From assembly GCA_964461435.1 (NCBI GenBank), contig CAYWUI010000017.1, positions 1 to 60,432 on the forward strand: DNA of 60,432 bases. Direction: 5' to 3'. The notes beneath the pieces were generated by a model, which saw only the letters and a list, made by a program, of their open reading frames with translations, searched no databases and was not told the origin of the DNA. Shown here piece after piece: positions 28,351-35,940 of the stretch. The translations under genes were made by a program, and so were the position numbers. The stretch is from G020354785 sp964461435 (GTDB taxonomy: Bacteria; Bacteroidota; Bacteroidia; Bacteroidales; UBA10428). How positions within the stretch are numbered: the first letter of the stretch is position 1; every line of letters starts with the position of its first letter.

Positions 28351-29823
28351 TTATTGTAAATTCATATTATTCAACATAAATTGCTCTGCAATGATTTCTT
28401 TATCATTAAAATGATATCTTTTACCTTTTATCTCCTGGTAATTTTCATGTCCTTTACCTGCCACCAGGATGATATCTCCGCTATTGGCGATCATGCATGC
28501 AGTTTTTATAGCTTCTCTTCTGTCAGCAATAATTGAGACATTTTTTCTATAATTAACAGCCACTCCTGCATACATATCGTTAATTATGTCTTCCGGCTTT
28601 TCATTCCTGGGATTATCTGATGTCAGTATTGTCTTGTTGCTGTTTTCAACTGCTATTTTTGCCATTTTGGGGCGCTTGCCCTTATCCCTGTCTCCCCCTG
28701 CGCCTATTACCGTAATAAGTTGTTCATTCCCGCTTCTAATCTGGTTTATTGTTTTAAGCACATTCATTACTGCATCGGGTGTATGCGCATAATCTACTAT
28801 GGCTGTCACGCCATTATTTGATTTTAAGTGTTCAAATCTTCCTTCCACAACGGTTAGCGTACTTAGTATTTTCAATATATCATCCCTGGACTGGTTTAAT
28901 AATCTTGCACATGCATAAACTGACAATATATTATATGCATTAAATTCCCCTATAAGTTTTGTCCATACCTCGACCTGGTCAATGCTCAGGAGCATACCGT
29001 CGAAATGGCTTTCTATTATCCGGGCTTTAAATTCTGCAGGTGTTTTTATTCCATAGAATATTTTGCTGGCGTTTGTATTCTGTACCATTACTTTGCCGTT
29101 CCTGTCATCCGCGTTAATCAACGCAAATGAGCCGGGCTGGAGCCTGTCAAAGAATGATTTTTTAGCCCTGAGGTATTCGGTGAATGTTTTATGATAGTCA
29201 AGATGGTCATGTGTAAGGTTAGTAAATATTCCGCCGTTAAAAGTAAGTCCGCTTATTCTTTCCTGCACAACTGAATGGGAGCTTACTTCCATAAAGGCAT
29301 ATTTACAATTTGCATCGACCATCTCTTTAAGCAGCCTGTTTATCCGGATGGCGTCGGGTGTTGTATGGGTAGCCTCAATTGCTTTATCACTTACATAATT
29401 TCTCACTGTTGACAGTAGTCCGGCTTTGTACCCCAGTTTCTGAAAGAGTTTATAAAGTAGTGTAGCTATAGTTGTCTTGCCGTTGGTGCCTGTAATACCT
29501 GTAAGGGTTAATTTACCTGACGGGTTATCATAAAAATTTGAAGCCAGTATACCAAGGGCCTTGGCCGGATCATTAACTTTTATGAATGTGACATTCCTGC
29601 TGGATTTTCCAGGTATTGTCTCACATAATACTGCTTTGGCACCTTTTTCAATTGCGGGCTGTATATATTTATGCCCGTCTGCTGCAGTGCCTTTAACAGC
29701 AACAAACAGTTGCCCCTTCTTAATTTGCCTGGAATCAAAGGATAAACCACTGACAGTGATATCACCAGGGCCTCTTAGCTCCTGAACTTCAATATTTTTT
29801 AATATGTCTGCGAGTTTCTTCAA
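28351..29823 (-). CDS. murE: UDP-MurNAc-L-Ala-D-Glu--meso-DAP ligase MurE
   Basis: This 490-aa cytoplasmic ligase adds the third amino acid of the peptidoglycan stem. It has the ATP-binding GITGTNGKTTIATLLYK motif and ends with the conserved DRREAI and VAGKGHENYQEI motifs. The specificity loop reads TSDNPRNEKPE; DNPR is the known signature for meso-diaminopimelate rather than lysine, consistent with a Gram-negative wall. The start is TTG at 29823: the preceding in-frame codon is a stop (TAA, 29824-29826), so no ATG start exists upstream. It begins 7 bases after ftsI. Confidence 0.96.
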   Translation of the reverse strand: MKKLADILKNIEVQELRGPGDITVSGLSFDSRQIKKGQLFVAVKGTAADGHKYIQPAIEKGAKAVLCETIPGKSSRNVTFIKVNDPAKALGILASNFYDNPSGKLTLTGITGTNGKTTIATLLYKLFQKLGYKAGLLSTVRNYVSDKAIEATHTTPDAIRINRLLKEMVDANCKYAFMEVSSHSVVQERISGLTFNGGIFTNLTHDHLDYHKTFTEYLRAKKSFFDRLQPGSFALINADDRNGKVMVQNTNASKIFYGIKTPAEFKARIIESHFDGMLLSIDQVEVWTKLIGEFNAYNILSVYACARLLNQSRDDILKILSTLTVVEGRFEHLKSNNGVTAIVDYAHTPDAVMNVLKTINQIRSGNEQLITVIGAGGDRDKGKRPKMAKIAVENSNKTILTSDNPRNEKPEDIINDMYAGVAVNYRKNVSIIADRREAIKTACMIANSGDIILVAGKGHENYQEIKGKRYHFNDKEIIAEQFMLNNMNLQ

Positions 29824-29830
29824 TTATCAG

Positions 29831-31954
29831 TTATATATAACTCATTTCAAGAATAATTTCCTGTCCTTTATTTATTTTTGTCCCGGGGGGAATAGACTGG
29901 CTTTTAACACTGCCTCTCCCTTTAAGGACAACCTTTAAGCCGGCATTTTCCAGCAAATAAACCGCATCTTTTGCCCCCATGGCTATGACATTAGGTACAA
30001 GGTTCCGGATAATCATCCTGTTATCGAATTCAATATGGTCTTCTTTCCTTGTCGTAATTACCCAGTCGCTATTTGCATTTATGTCACTGACTTTTATGTT
30101 TAACTCCCTGAATACCTGTTTCAGTTCATCGCGGTTTCCATTTTTTGAATATGGTAAATCTGTAATAATCTTATTATTGGAACTGGCATTTTCATCATTC
30201 AGTTCCATGGCATATATTCTTTTTGCCAGTTCAAGAAAAACCGGTCCGGCCACCTGGTGCCCGTAATAAACATTTTTTGATGGTGAGTTAACAACAACAA
30301 TACATGAATATTTGGGATTATCGGCGGGGAAGTAACCTACAAATGATGCCTGGTAGCTGACAATAGAGTCTGATCTGTAACCGTATTTTACATTATAGAT
30401 CTGGTTGGTGCCGGTCTTTCCGGCGATTTTGAAATACGGGTTTTTGAGGTTTCGGGCAGTTCCGTTTTCGACAACACCTTCAAGCAATTTTTTTGCTTTC
30501 TTAAGCGTGGATTTTGAACATATGGATGGGTTAATAACTTCTGTTTCAAATGTTGAAATTGTTTTTCCATGATACTGAAGTTCTTTGACAAACCTGGGCT
30601 TAACCATTTTGCCATTATTTGCCACAGCATTGTAGAAGGTAAGTGTTTGCAAGGGTGTAAGTTTTACTTCATAGCCATGGGACATCATTGCCAGTGATAT
30701 GCCTGACCACAGCCTGTCGCCGGGATATTTTATGAACGGCGTTCCTTCACCTCTTATGTCTATGTCCAGTTTGTCATTCAGGTTCATGCGGTATAGCCTG
30801 TCGACAAAATGATGAGGTCGGTTTTTGTAAGCTTCTGTAATTAGTTTTGCCATTCCCACATTTGATGACAGTTCAAATGCTCTCTGGATGGTCAGTTTAC
30901 CATAGCCACCCTGCGGATAGCTCTCATCCCTGATGATTTTATCATAGTACTTGAATATCCCGTGTCCTGTGTCTATAGTATCGTTAAGGTTAATATACCC
31001 GTCTTCCAGTGCAGCCATTATCACGGGGAGCTTAAATGTGGATCCCGGTTCGCTGCTTTCACCAACAGCGTAATTCAGAAGTTCCCTGTAATGAGAATTT
31101 TTATCCTTGCCCAGGTTGACTATTGCTTTAATTTCGCCGGTCTTCACTTCCATAAGGACAACGGTACCATGATGGGCATCCTGCTTGATTAATTGTTTCA
31201 AAAGAGCTTTCTCGGCAAAATCCTGGAAATTAATATTAATTGTAGTGACGACATCCGTACCGTCTTTTGGTTCAATCTCATTCCTGTTGCTGACAGGAAT
31301 CCACACATTATCTGATATTTTCTGTTTTAACTTTATGCCTTCAATGCCCGATAATTGCTGATCATAGGCTCCCTCTATACCGACAATATTACCCCTGTTA
31401 CCTTTCGTGGTATACCCGATGGACCTGGCAGCAAGTTCATTATGAGGTCTGATCCTTTTATTTTCCTGCAGGTAAATCAAGCCGCCCTTGTACCTGCCTC
31501 TCCTGAATATCGGAAATGATTTTAACTCCTTCAGCTGGATATAGTTGACCTGCTTTTTTATGAGATGATATCTTTTTCCTTTTTTTCTGGCCGAGATAAG
31601 TTCCTGTTTGTATTGTTCACGTGATTTATCTTTGAACAGATCTGCGAGGCAAAGGGCAAGAGAATCTGCATTGCCGTAAAACACTTTATCTGTGAGGGCA
31701 CCTGCTTTAAGGTCCATCCTCACTTCATACAGAGGAATTGATGTTGCCAGCAGCCGTCCGTCATCAGCCAGGATATTGCCCCTGTTTGAGGGGATGATGA
31801 CGTTCTTTAGAGTTGCGTTCCTGGCTTTTTCTGCCCATTTGACTTTTTCAACGGTTTGCAGATATATAATCTTACCTGCAATCCAGAAGCCAAAGAACAG
31901 TATACCCAGGTAAACTATGCCGGCCCTCCATAATATGTCTTTTTTTAATGACAT
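29831..31954 (-). CDS. ftsI: Penicillin-binding protein FtsI (PBP3) with PASTA domain
   Basis: This 707-aa septal transpeptidase has one N-terminal membrane helix (about 12-32), the FtsI pedestal domain and a transpeptidase domain with STFK at 305-308, SSN in ELSSNVGMAK and KTGT in IAGKTGTNQ. After the catalytic domain, the last 60 residues form one PASTA domain (VPNVIAMGAKDAVYLLENAG). PASTA domains on division PBPs are better known from Gram-positives. It lies two bases after ftsL and 7 before murE, with ftsW further down, so the FtsW-FtsI pair is encoded in one cluster. Confidence 0.96.
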   Translation of the reverse strand: MSLKKDILWRAGIVYLGILFFGFWIAGKIIYLQTVEKVKWAEKARNATLKNVIIPSNRGNILADDGRLLATSIPLYEVRMDLKAGALTDKVFYGNADSLALCLADLFKDKSREQYKQELISARKKGKRYHLIKKQVNYIQLKELKSFPIFRRGRYKGGLIYLQENKRIRPHNELAARSIGYTTKGNRGNIVGIEGAYDQQLSGIEGIKLKQKISDNVWIPVSNRNEIEPKDGTDVVTTININFQDFAEKALLKQLIKQDAHHGTVVLMEVKTGEIKAIVNLGKDKNSHYRELLNYAVGESSEPGSTFKLPVIMAALEDGYINLNDTIDTGHGIFKYYDKIIRDESYPQGGYGKLTIQRAFELSSNVGMAKLITEAYKNRPHHFVDRLYRMNLNDKLDIDIRGEGTPFIKYPGDRLWSGISLAMMSHGYEVKLTPLQTLTFYNAVANNGKMVKPRFVKELQYHGKTISTFETEVINPSICSKSTLKKAKKLLEGVVENGTARNLKNPYFKIAGKTGTNQIYNVKYGYRSDSIVSYQASFVGYFPADNPKYSCIVVVNSPSKNVYYGHQVAGPVFLELAKRIYAMELNDENASSNNKIITDLPYSKNGNRDELKQVFRELNIKVSDINANSDWVITTRKEDHIEFDNRMIIRNLVPNVIAMGAKDAVYLLENAGLKVVLKGRGSVKSQSIPPGTKINKGQEIILEMSYI

Positions 31955-31956
31955 TA

Positions 31957-32337
31957 TTACCTCTTCCTTTTTTTTGTAAGTTTTTTTGGCGGTGTTTCAG
32001 GCAATTCAAGGCCAATATTCTTTTCGTCCACCAGTTTTATTACCTCGGACGGGCGACTAATATTCATAAGTTCAGAAGCCGTAGTAATTTGTTCGGAACA
32101 GAGGTCCTTAACTTCAATCTGAAGCTTGCCAAGCTTTCTGACAAGCCTCTCTGCGTGAAACCTGTTGCCTATATAAAACAATGCCAATAGCGTTAAAAAG
32201 AGAATATACGGGAATTGCCTGACAACACCGGCCTTGGTTAAAATGCTGCCGCTAAAAATGCTTCTTAATGAAAATGCCTTTATCTCATTATGTTCCTGGT
32301 CCTGATCGATAAATTCTATGTTGTCTCTGCCGCTCAT
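31957..32337 (-). CDS. ftsL: FtsL-like divisome protein
   Basis: A 126-aa bitopic protein with a charged cytoplasmic N-terminus, one membrane helix at about 43-58 and a short periplasmic coiled-coil segment (HAERLVRKLGKLQIEVKDL). It then has a basic C-terminal tail (PPKKLTKKRKR). Sequence identity to E. coli FtsL is not visible; the call rests on topology, size and position between rsmH and ftsI, which is where FtsL lies in other clusters. It would form the trimer with FtsQ and FtsB that activates FtsWI. Confidence 0.85.
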   Translation of the reverse strand: MSGRDNIEFIDQDQEHNEIKAFSLRSIFSGSILTKAGVVRQFPYILFLTLLALFYIGNRFHAERLVRKLGKLQIEVKDLCSEQITTASELMNISRPSEVIKLVDEKNIGLELPETPPKKLTKKRKR

Positions 32338-32340
32338 ATA

Positions 32341-33237
32341 TCAGTTTTTTTCTGCAATTCTTAATTTTGCGCTTTTTGCCCTGCTGTTATATTTTATTTC
32401 TTTGTAATCAGGAGTAATAACTCTTTTATTTACGGCCCTGAAGGGGGTGCTGTAGTTCCCGAATAAATCCCTGCTAATACCTTCGTTGAAATTGCCCCAC
32501 CTGAAAAAGTTTTTTACAAGCCTGTCTTCGAGAGAATGGTAACTAATAACCGCCAGCCTGCCACCCTTAGTAACCAAGTCAGTTGTCTGGAGCAAAAATT
32601 CTTTAAGATTCTCTATCTCGTTATTAACTTCAATTCTCAGTGACTGGAAGATCCTTGCCAGGTACTGGTTTTCTTTTTTTCCGGGGATGAGTTTTGAAAT
32701 AGCTTTTATCAGCTGCCCGTTTTTTTCAAATTGCCTTTCCTGCCTGTATTCGATGATAAGTTTGGCCAGGGAGGGAGCATTTTTCAAATCACCATAATTA
32801 CGAAACACTCTAATAAGGCTTTCAGCAGAATAGTTATTTAATAAATCTTTTGCCATAAATCCTGATTTTTGATTCATTCTCATATCAAGTACTGCGTTGT
32901 TTTTGTAGGAAAATCCCCTTTCAATGCTGTCAAAAAAATGTGATGACACACCCAAATCTGCGATAATACCATCTACCTTATTAATCCTGTAATACCTCAA
33001 ATAGTTCTTTAAAAACCTGAAATTCCCGGTGATGAAGACCAGGCGACTATCCTTTATTATATTTTTTGCCGCATCTTCATCACAATCAATCCCAAAAAGC
33101 TTCCCATCCTTTAATCTTCCTAAAATTTCCCTTGAATGGCCCCCTCCGCCATAAGTAGCATCAACATAGATACCTGACGATTTAATATTTAGTCCGTTTA
33201 CACTTTCTTTTAATAAAACAGGATAATGATAATACAT
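32341..33237 (-). CDS. rsmH: 16S rRNA (cytosine-1402-N4)-methyltransferase RsmH
   Basis: This 298-aa SAM-dependent methyltransferase modifies C1402 in the ribosomal P site. It has YHYPVLLKESVNGL at the start, the SAM motif VDATYGGGGHSREIL, IIADLGVSSHFFDS, MRMNQ and the late GGRLAVISYHSLEDRLVK motif. The length is usual. It starts 12 bases after mraZ and ends three bases before ftsL, so it is the second gene of the division cluster as in most bacteria. Confidence 0.97.
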   Translation of the reverse strand: MYYHYPVLLKESVNGLNIKSSGIYVDATYGGGGHSREILGRLKDGKLFGIDCDEDAAKNIIKDSRLVFITGNFRFLKNYLRYYRINKVDGIIADLGVSSHFFDSIERGFSYKNNAVLDMRMNQKSGFMAKDLLNNYSAESLIRVFRNYGDLKNAPSLAKLIIEYRQERQFEKNGQLIKAISKLIPGKKENQYLARIFQSLRIEVNNEIENLKEFLLQTTDLVTKGGRLAVISYHSLEDRLVKNFFRWGNFNEGISRDLFGNYSTPFRAVNKRVITPDYKEIKYNSRAKSAKLRIAEKN

Positions 33238-33249
33238 TATAAAGTTGCT

Positions 33250-33723
33250 CTATGTATGTTTATCAGATTCATAATTTGTACTGCCCATAATTTTTTCAGC
33301 CAGGGCAGCAAAATTCGAATCCCCGCTTTCAACCTTACTATATGCATCTGCAGGCCAGATCTCAATTTTCACTGACTGGCCGGCCAGCATTAATTCCTTG
33401 CCAGCCCCTATTTCAGTTAATAACCTTTTTGGTATCAATAACCTGTTGTTCGCATCCAGTATCAATTCGTAAGTGTTTTTAAAAAATCCCCTGACAAATT
33501 TGTTATGCTCCCTGTTATATGGATTTATTGTCTTTTCAATCCTGTTGTTTTGTTTCTCCCACTCTTCTACAGGGTATAATATGAGGCATTTTTCAAATAT
33601 GTCTTTCTTAATAACAAATCTGTCATTTATGCCATCCTTCATCTGCCTTTTAAGTGCAGCAGGTAACAATATCCGCCCCTTTGTATCAAGTTTGCATATA
33701 AATTCACCAATAAGTGTTGCCAT
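33250..33723 (-). CDS. mraZ: Transcriptional regulator MraZ
   Basis: This 157-aa AbrB-like DNA-binding protein has two SpoVT-like halves: residues 1-60 (FICKLDTKGRILLPAALKRQ) and about 80-145 (YELILDANNRLLIPKRLLTEI). MraZ in other bacteria binds short direct repeats in front of its own gene and represses the division cluster. Four related heptamers lie in the promoter region here (33766-33802), supporting autoregulation. The gene heads the cluster; its ATG is 12 bases plus a gene length before rsmH. Size agrees with the family. Confidence 0.95.
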   Translation of the reverse strand: MATLIGEFICKLDTKGRILLPAALKRQMKDGINDRFVIKKDIFEKCLILYPVEEWEKQNNRIEKTINPYNREHNKFVRGFFKNTYELILDANNRLLIPKRLLTEIGAGKELMLAGQSVKIEIWPADAYSKVESGDSNFAALAEKIMGSTNYESDKHT

Positions 33724-33745
33724 ACCTGATTGTTTATGAAGTAAA

Positions 33746-33753
33746 CAAAATTA
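33746..33753 (-). promoter_or_regulatory. Candidate -7 element for the mraZ operon
   Basis: On the minus strand the sequence TAATTTTG exactly matches the TAnnTTTG consensus, 22 bases before the mraZ ATG. A TTG exists upstream (33779-33781), but with about 25 bases of spacing, longer than normal. Confidence 0.5.
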
Positions 33754-33765
33754 TATAAAAATTTT

Positions 33766-33802
33766 CCACTTTTTACCACAATTCCACAATTTTTGACACA
33801 AT
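33766..33802 (-). promoter_or_regulatory. Candidate MraZ operator repeats
   Basis: Four related heptamers occur on the minus strand in direct orientation: ATTGTGT (33796-33802), ATTGTGG (33784-33790), ATTGTGG (33776-33782) and AAAGTGG (33766-33772), with start-to-start spacing of 12, 8 and 10 bases. The last equals the AAAGTG[T/G] MraZ box described in Mycoplasma, as I recall it. The array lies just upstream of the -7 element, overlapping the -33 region, where a repressor would act. The link to MraZ is inference. Confidence 0.4.
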
Positions 33803-33943
33803 TGTTAATAAATAATTAAAAAACTATTTGTTTATCTTTAAAATAAAACTGGTATGAAGGGTAATTATCTAAAATTAAAGCATTGATTATCAACAGATAA
33901 TAATCGTATATATTTTTTTAGGCTATTAAAATGCTATAAATAT

Positions 33944-33951
33944 TATATTTG
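33944..33951 (+). promoter_or_regulatory. Candidate -7 element for glsA
   Basis: TATATTTG exactly matches TAnnTTTG and is 70 bases before the ATG of the acyltransferase gene. It is divergent from the mraZ promoter within a 298-base gap. No clear -33 TTG is present. Confidence 0.4.
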
Positions 33952-34021
33952 TAAATAAACTGCCGGGGTATTTATTATTTTATGGTTATAGAGAGTTTTC
34001 CGGACATATAAAGAAAGAAGC

Positions 34022-34867
34022 ATGACAGAAAAAAGGGCATTACTGGAAAAAGTTGATGTCAGGGATGCATTTCTCAGGAAGAATCCCAGGGTGGCAAAAT
34101 TAATCCCTGGTTTCGTGTACTGGTATATAAAGAAGATAGTGCACCAGAAGGAGATGAATGAATTTTTGAAGGTTCACGGGAAAAAGACGGGGATTGAATT
34201 TATTAATGCTGTAATAGAAGACTTTAATGTACGCATTATTATTGAAGGTGAGGAAAATATTCCTGAGGAGGGAAGATTTATATTTGTTGCCAATCATCCT
34301 TTGGGAGGGTTTGACGGGATGATTCTGATGCATATTATCAGCAGGTATTTCAAAAATATCAAATTCCTGGTGAATGACATATTAATGAACATTTTAAATA
34401 TAGAAGAGTTGTTTGTTCCTGTTAATACATTTGGCAGGCAGTCTGTTGAATACGCCAGAAGAATTGACGAGGAATATGCATCGGATTCACAAATACTTAA
34501 TTTTCCGGCAGGGATTTGTTCAAGAAAAGTAAAGGGAAGAATTATTGATCTGGAATGGAAGAAGAGTTTTATTAGCAAATCAATACAGCATAGGAGGGAC
34601 ATTTTGCCGGTTCATTTTGGTGGCAGGAACTCCAATTTTTTTTATAATCTTTCAAACCTGCGTAAAGCTTTTGGTATAAAGACAAACATAGAGTTATTTT
34701 TTCTGGCTGATGAAATGTACAAACAAAAGAACAAGACCATTGCCGTCAAATTTGGCAGGTTAATACCATTTAGCACTTTTGATGGCAGCAGGACTCACCA
34801 GGAATGGGCAAAATGGATAAAAGATAAGGTTTATGCTTTAGACGGTATATATAATATTCCTTTGTAG
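34022..34867 (+). CDS. glsA: Glycine-lipid O-acyltransferase (GlsA-like)
   Basis: This 281-aa protein belongs to the PlsC-like acyltransferases. The catalytic motif is NHPLGGFDG with H92 and D98, five residues apart between them rather than the four of E. coli PlsC, as in the OlsA/hemolysin-type branch. FPAGICSRK is the second conserved block. In Bacteroides, glsA and glsB together make N-acyloxyacyl glycine (glycine) lipids, GlsA adding the second, ester-linked chain. The next gene is the matching GNAT N-acyltransferase. The pair, rather than either gene alone, supports the call; ornithine or serine as the head group is not excluded. Confidence 0.8.
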   Translation: MTEKRALLEKVDVRDAFLRKNPRVAKLIPGFVYWYIKKIVHQKEMNEFLKVHGKKTGIEFINAVIEDFNVRIIIEGEENIPEEGRFIFVANHPLGGFDGMILMHIISRYFKNIKFLVNDILMNILNIEELFVPVNTFGRQSVEYARRIDEEYASDSQILNFPAGICSRKVKGRIIDLEWKKSFISKSIQHRRDILPVHFGGRNSNFFYNLSNLRKAFGIKTNIELFFLADEMYKQKNKTIAVKFGRLIPFSTFDGSRTHQEWAKWIKDKVYALDGIYNIPL

Positions 34868-34924
34868 AAAATATCGTCATAAATTTATTACCTGTTAACA
34901 ATAAAAATTAATTGAAAATATTTT

Positions 34925-34932
34925 TAAATTTG
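34925..34932 (+). promoter_or_regulatory. Candidate -7 element for glsB
   Basis: TAAATTTG exactly matches TAnnTTTG, 30 bases before the glsB ATG in the 95-base gap after glsA. It would allow glsB to be transcribed independently. No -33 TTG at standard spacing. Confidence 0.35.
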
Positions 34933-34962
34933 GGCTCTCAAAACATATAATTTTCATTTTTT

Positions 34963-35907
34963 ATGAAGCCTATTATTCCTCCTGTTGACAGGGTAATTAT
35001 TGAAGAAGAGCTGACGGACAATAAGTTTTTACGAAACACAAATAAAGCCAATAACATCGTGTTTGTTGTTGATCATCATGATTCACCCAATACCATGACT
35101 GAAATCGGAAGGTTAAGGGAGCTTACATTCAGGGCTGCCGGCGGCGGTACGGGCAAAGAGGTGGATATAGACAGATATGATACTGCTGAGGAGCCATACA
35201 AGCAGCTTATTGTTTGGGATCCTGACAAAAAGGAAATCCTCGGGGGCTATCGTTTTTTTATTTGTTCAGAAGCAAAGCTGGATGAAGACGGCAACTATAA
35301 TATTGCTACATCCAGGTTATTCCGGTTTTCAAAAAAATTTAAAGGATATTATCTGCCATACTTAATTGAGCTGGGCCGCTCTTTTGTCCAACCTGCCTAT
35401 CAGTCAACCAACAGGCATAGTAAGGGGCTCTATGCACTTGATAATTTGTGGGACGGACTGGGGGCCATATGGGTGAATAATCCTGAAATTAAATATTTCT
35501 TCGGAAAGGTTACAATGTATACCAGTTATGACAGGGAGGCCAGGGATTTATTATTATACTTTTTCAGGAAATACTTCAATGATACTGAAAACCTTGTTAC
35601 TGCTTATGAACCTTTGGAAATCGAGACGGATTTAAACAAGCTTGATCTGATTTTAAAAGGAAATACTTACCAGGAAGATTATAAGATATTATCACAGTTC
35701 GTAAGGTTCCAGGGTGAGGTTATACCTCCGCTTATCAATGCATATATGAACCTGTCACCGACGGCAAAATGTTTTGGCACGGCAATGAATTATCACTTTG
35801 GAAATGTTGAAGAGACAGCTATGATGATAACATTAAATGATTTATACCCTTCAAAGGCTGACAGGCATATAAAAACTTACCATCGTGCTGATCGCAGGAT
35901 TGTATAA
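34963..35907 (+). CDS. glsB: Glycine-lipid N-acyltransferase (GlsB-like GNAT)
   Basis: This 314-aa protein belongs to the hemolysin-like GNAT acyltransferases (the OlsB/GlsB group), which attach a 3-hydroxy fatty acid to the amino group of an amino acid. Recognisable parts are RLRELTFRAAGGGTGKEVDIDRYD, WDPDKKEILGGYRFF, the YLIELGRSFVQPAYQ block and a C-terminal TAKCFGTAMNYHFGN. It would make the mono-acylated intermediate used by GlsA. It lies 95 bases after glsA in the same direction. Glycine is the expected head group from Bacteroides work, but the substrate is not readable from sequence. Confidence 0.8.
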   Translation: MKPIIPPVDRVIIEEELTDNKFLRNTNKANNIVFVVDHHDSPNTMTEIGRLRELTFRAAGGGTGKEVDIDRYDTAEEPYKQLIVWDPDKKEILGGYRFFICSEAKLDEDGNYNIATSRLFRFSKKFKGYYLPYLIELGRSFVQPAYQSTNRHSKGLYALDNLWDGLGAIWVNNPEIKYFFGKVTMYTSYDREARDLLLYFFRKYFNDTENLVTAYEPLEIETDLNKLDLILKGNTYQEDYKILSQFVRFQGEVIPPLINAYMNLSPTAKCFGTAMNYHFGNVEETAMMITLNDLYPSKADRHIKTYHRADRRIV

Positions 35908-35940
35908 AATAAATGTACCGGCTGATGTGCATCCTCACTC

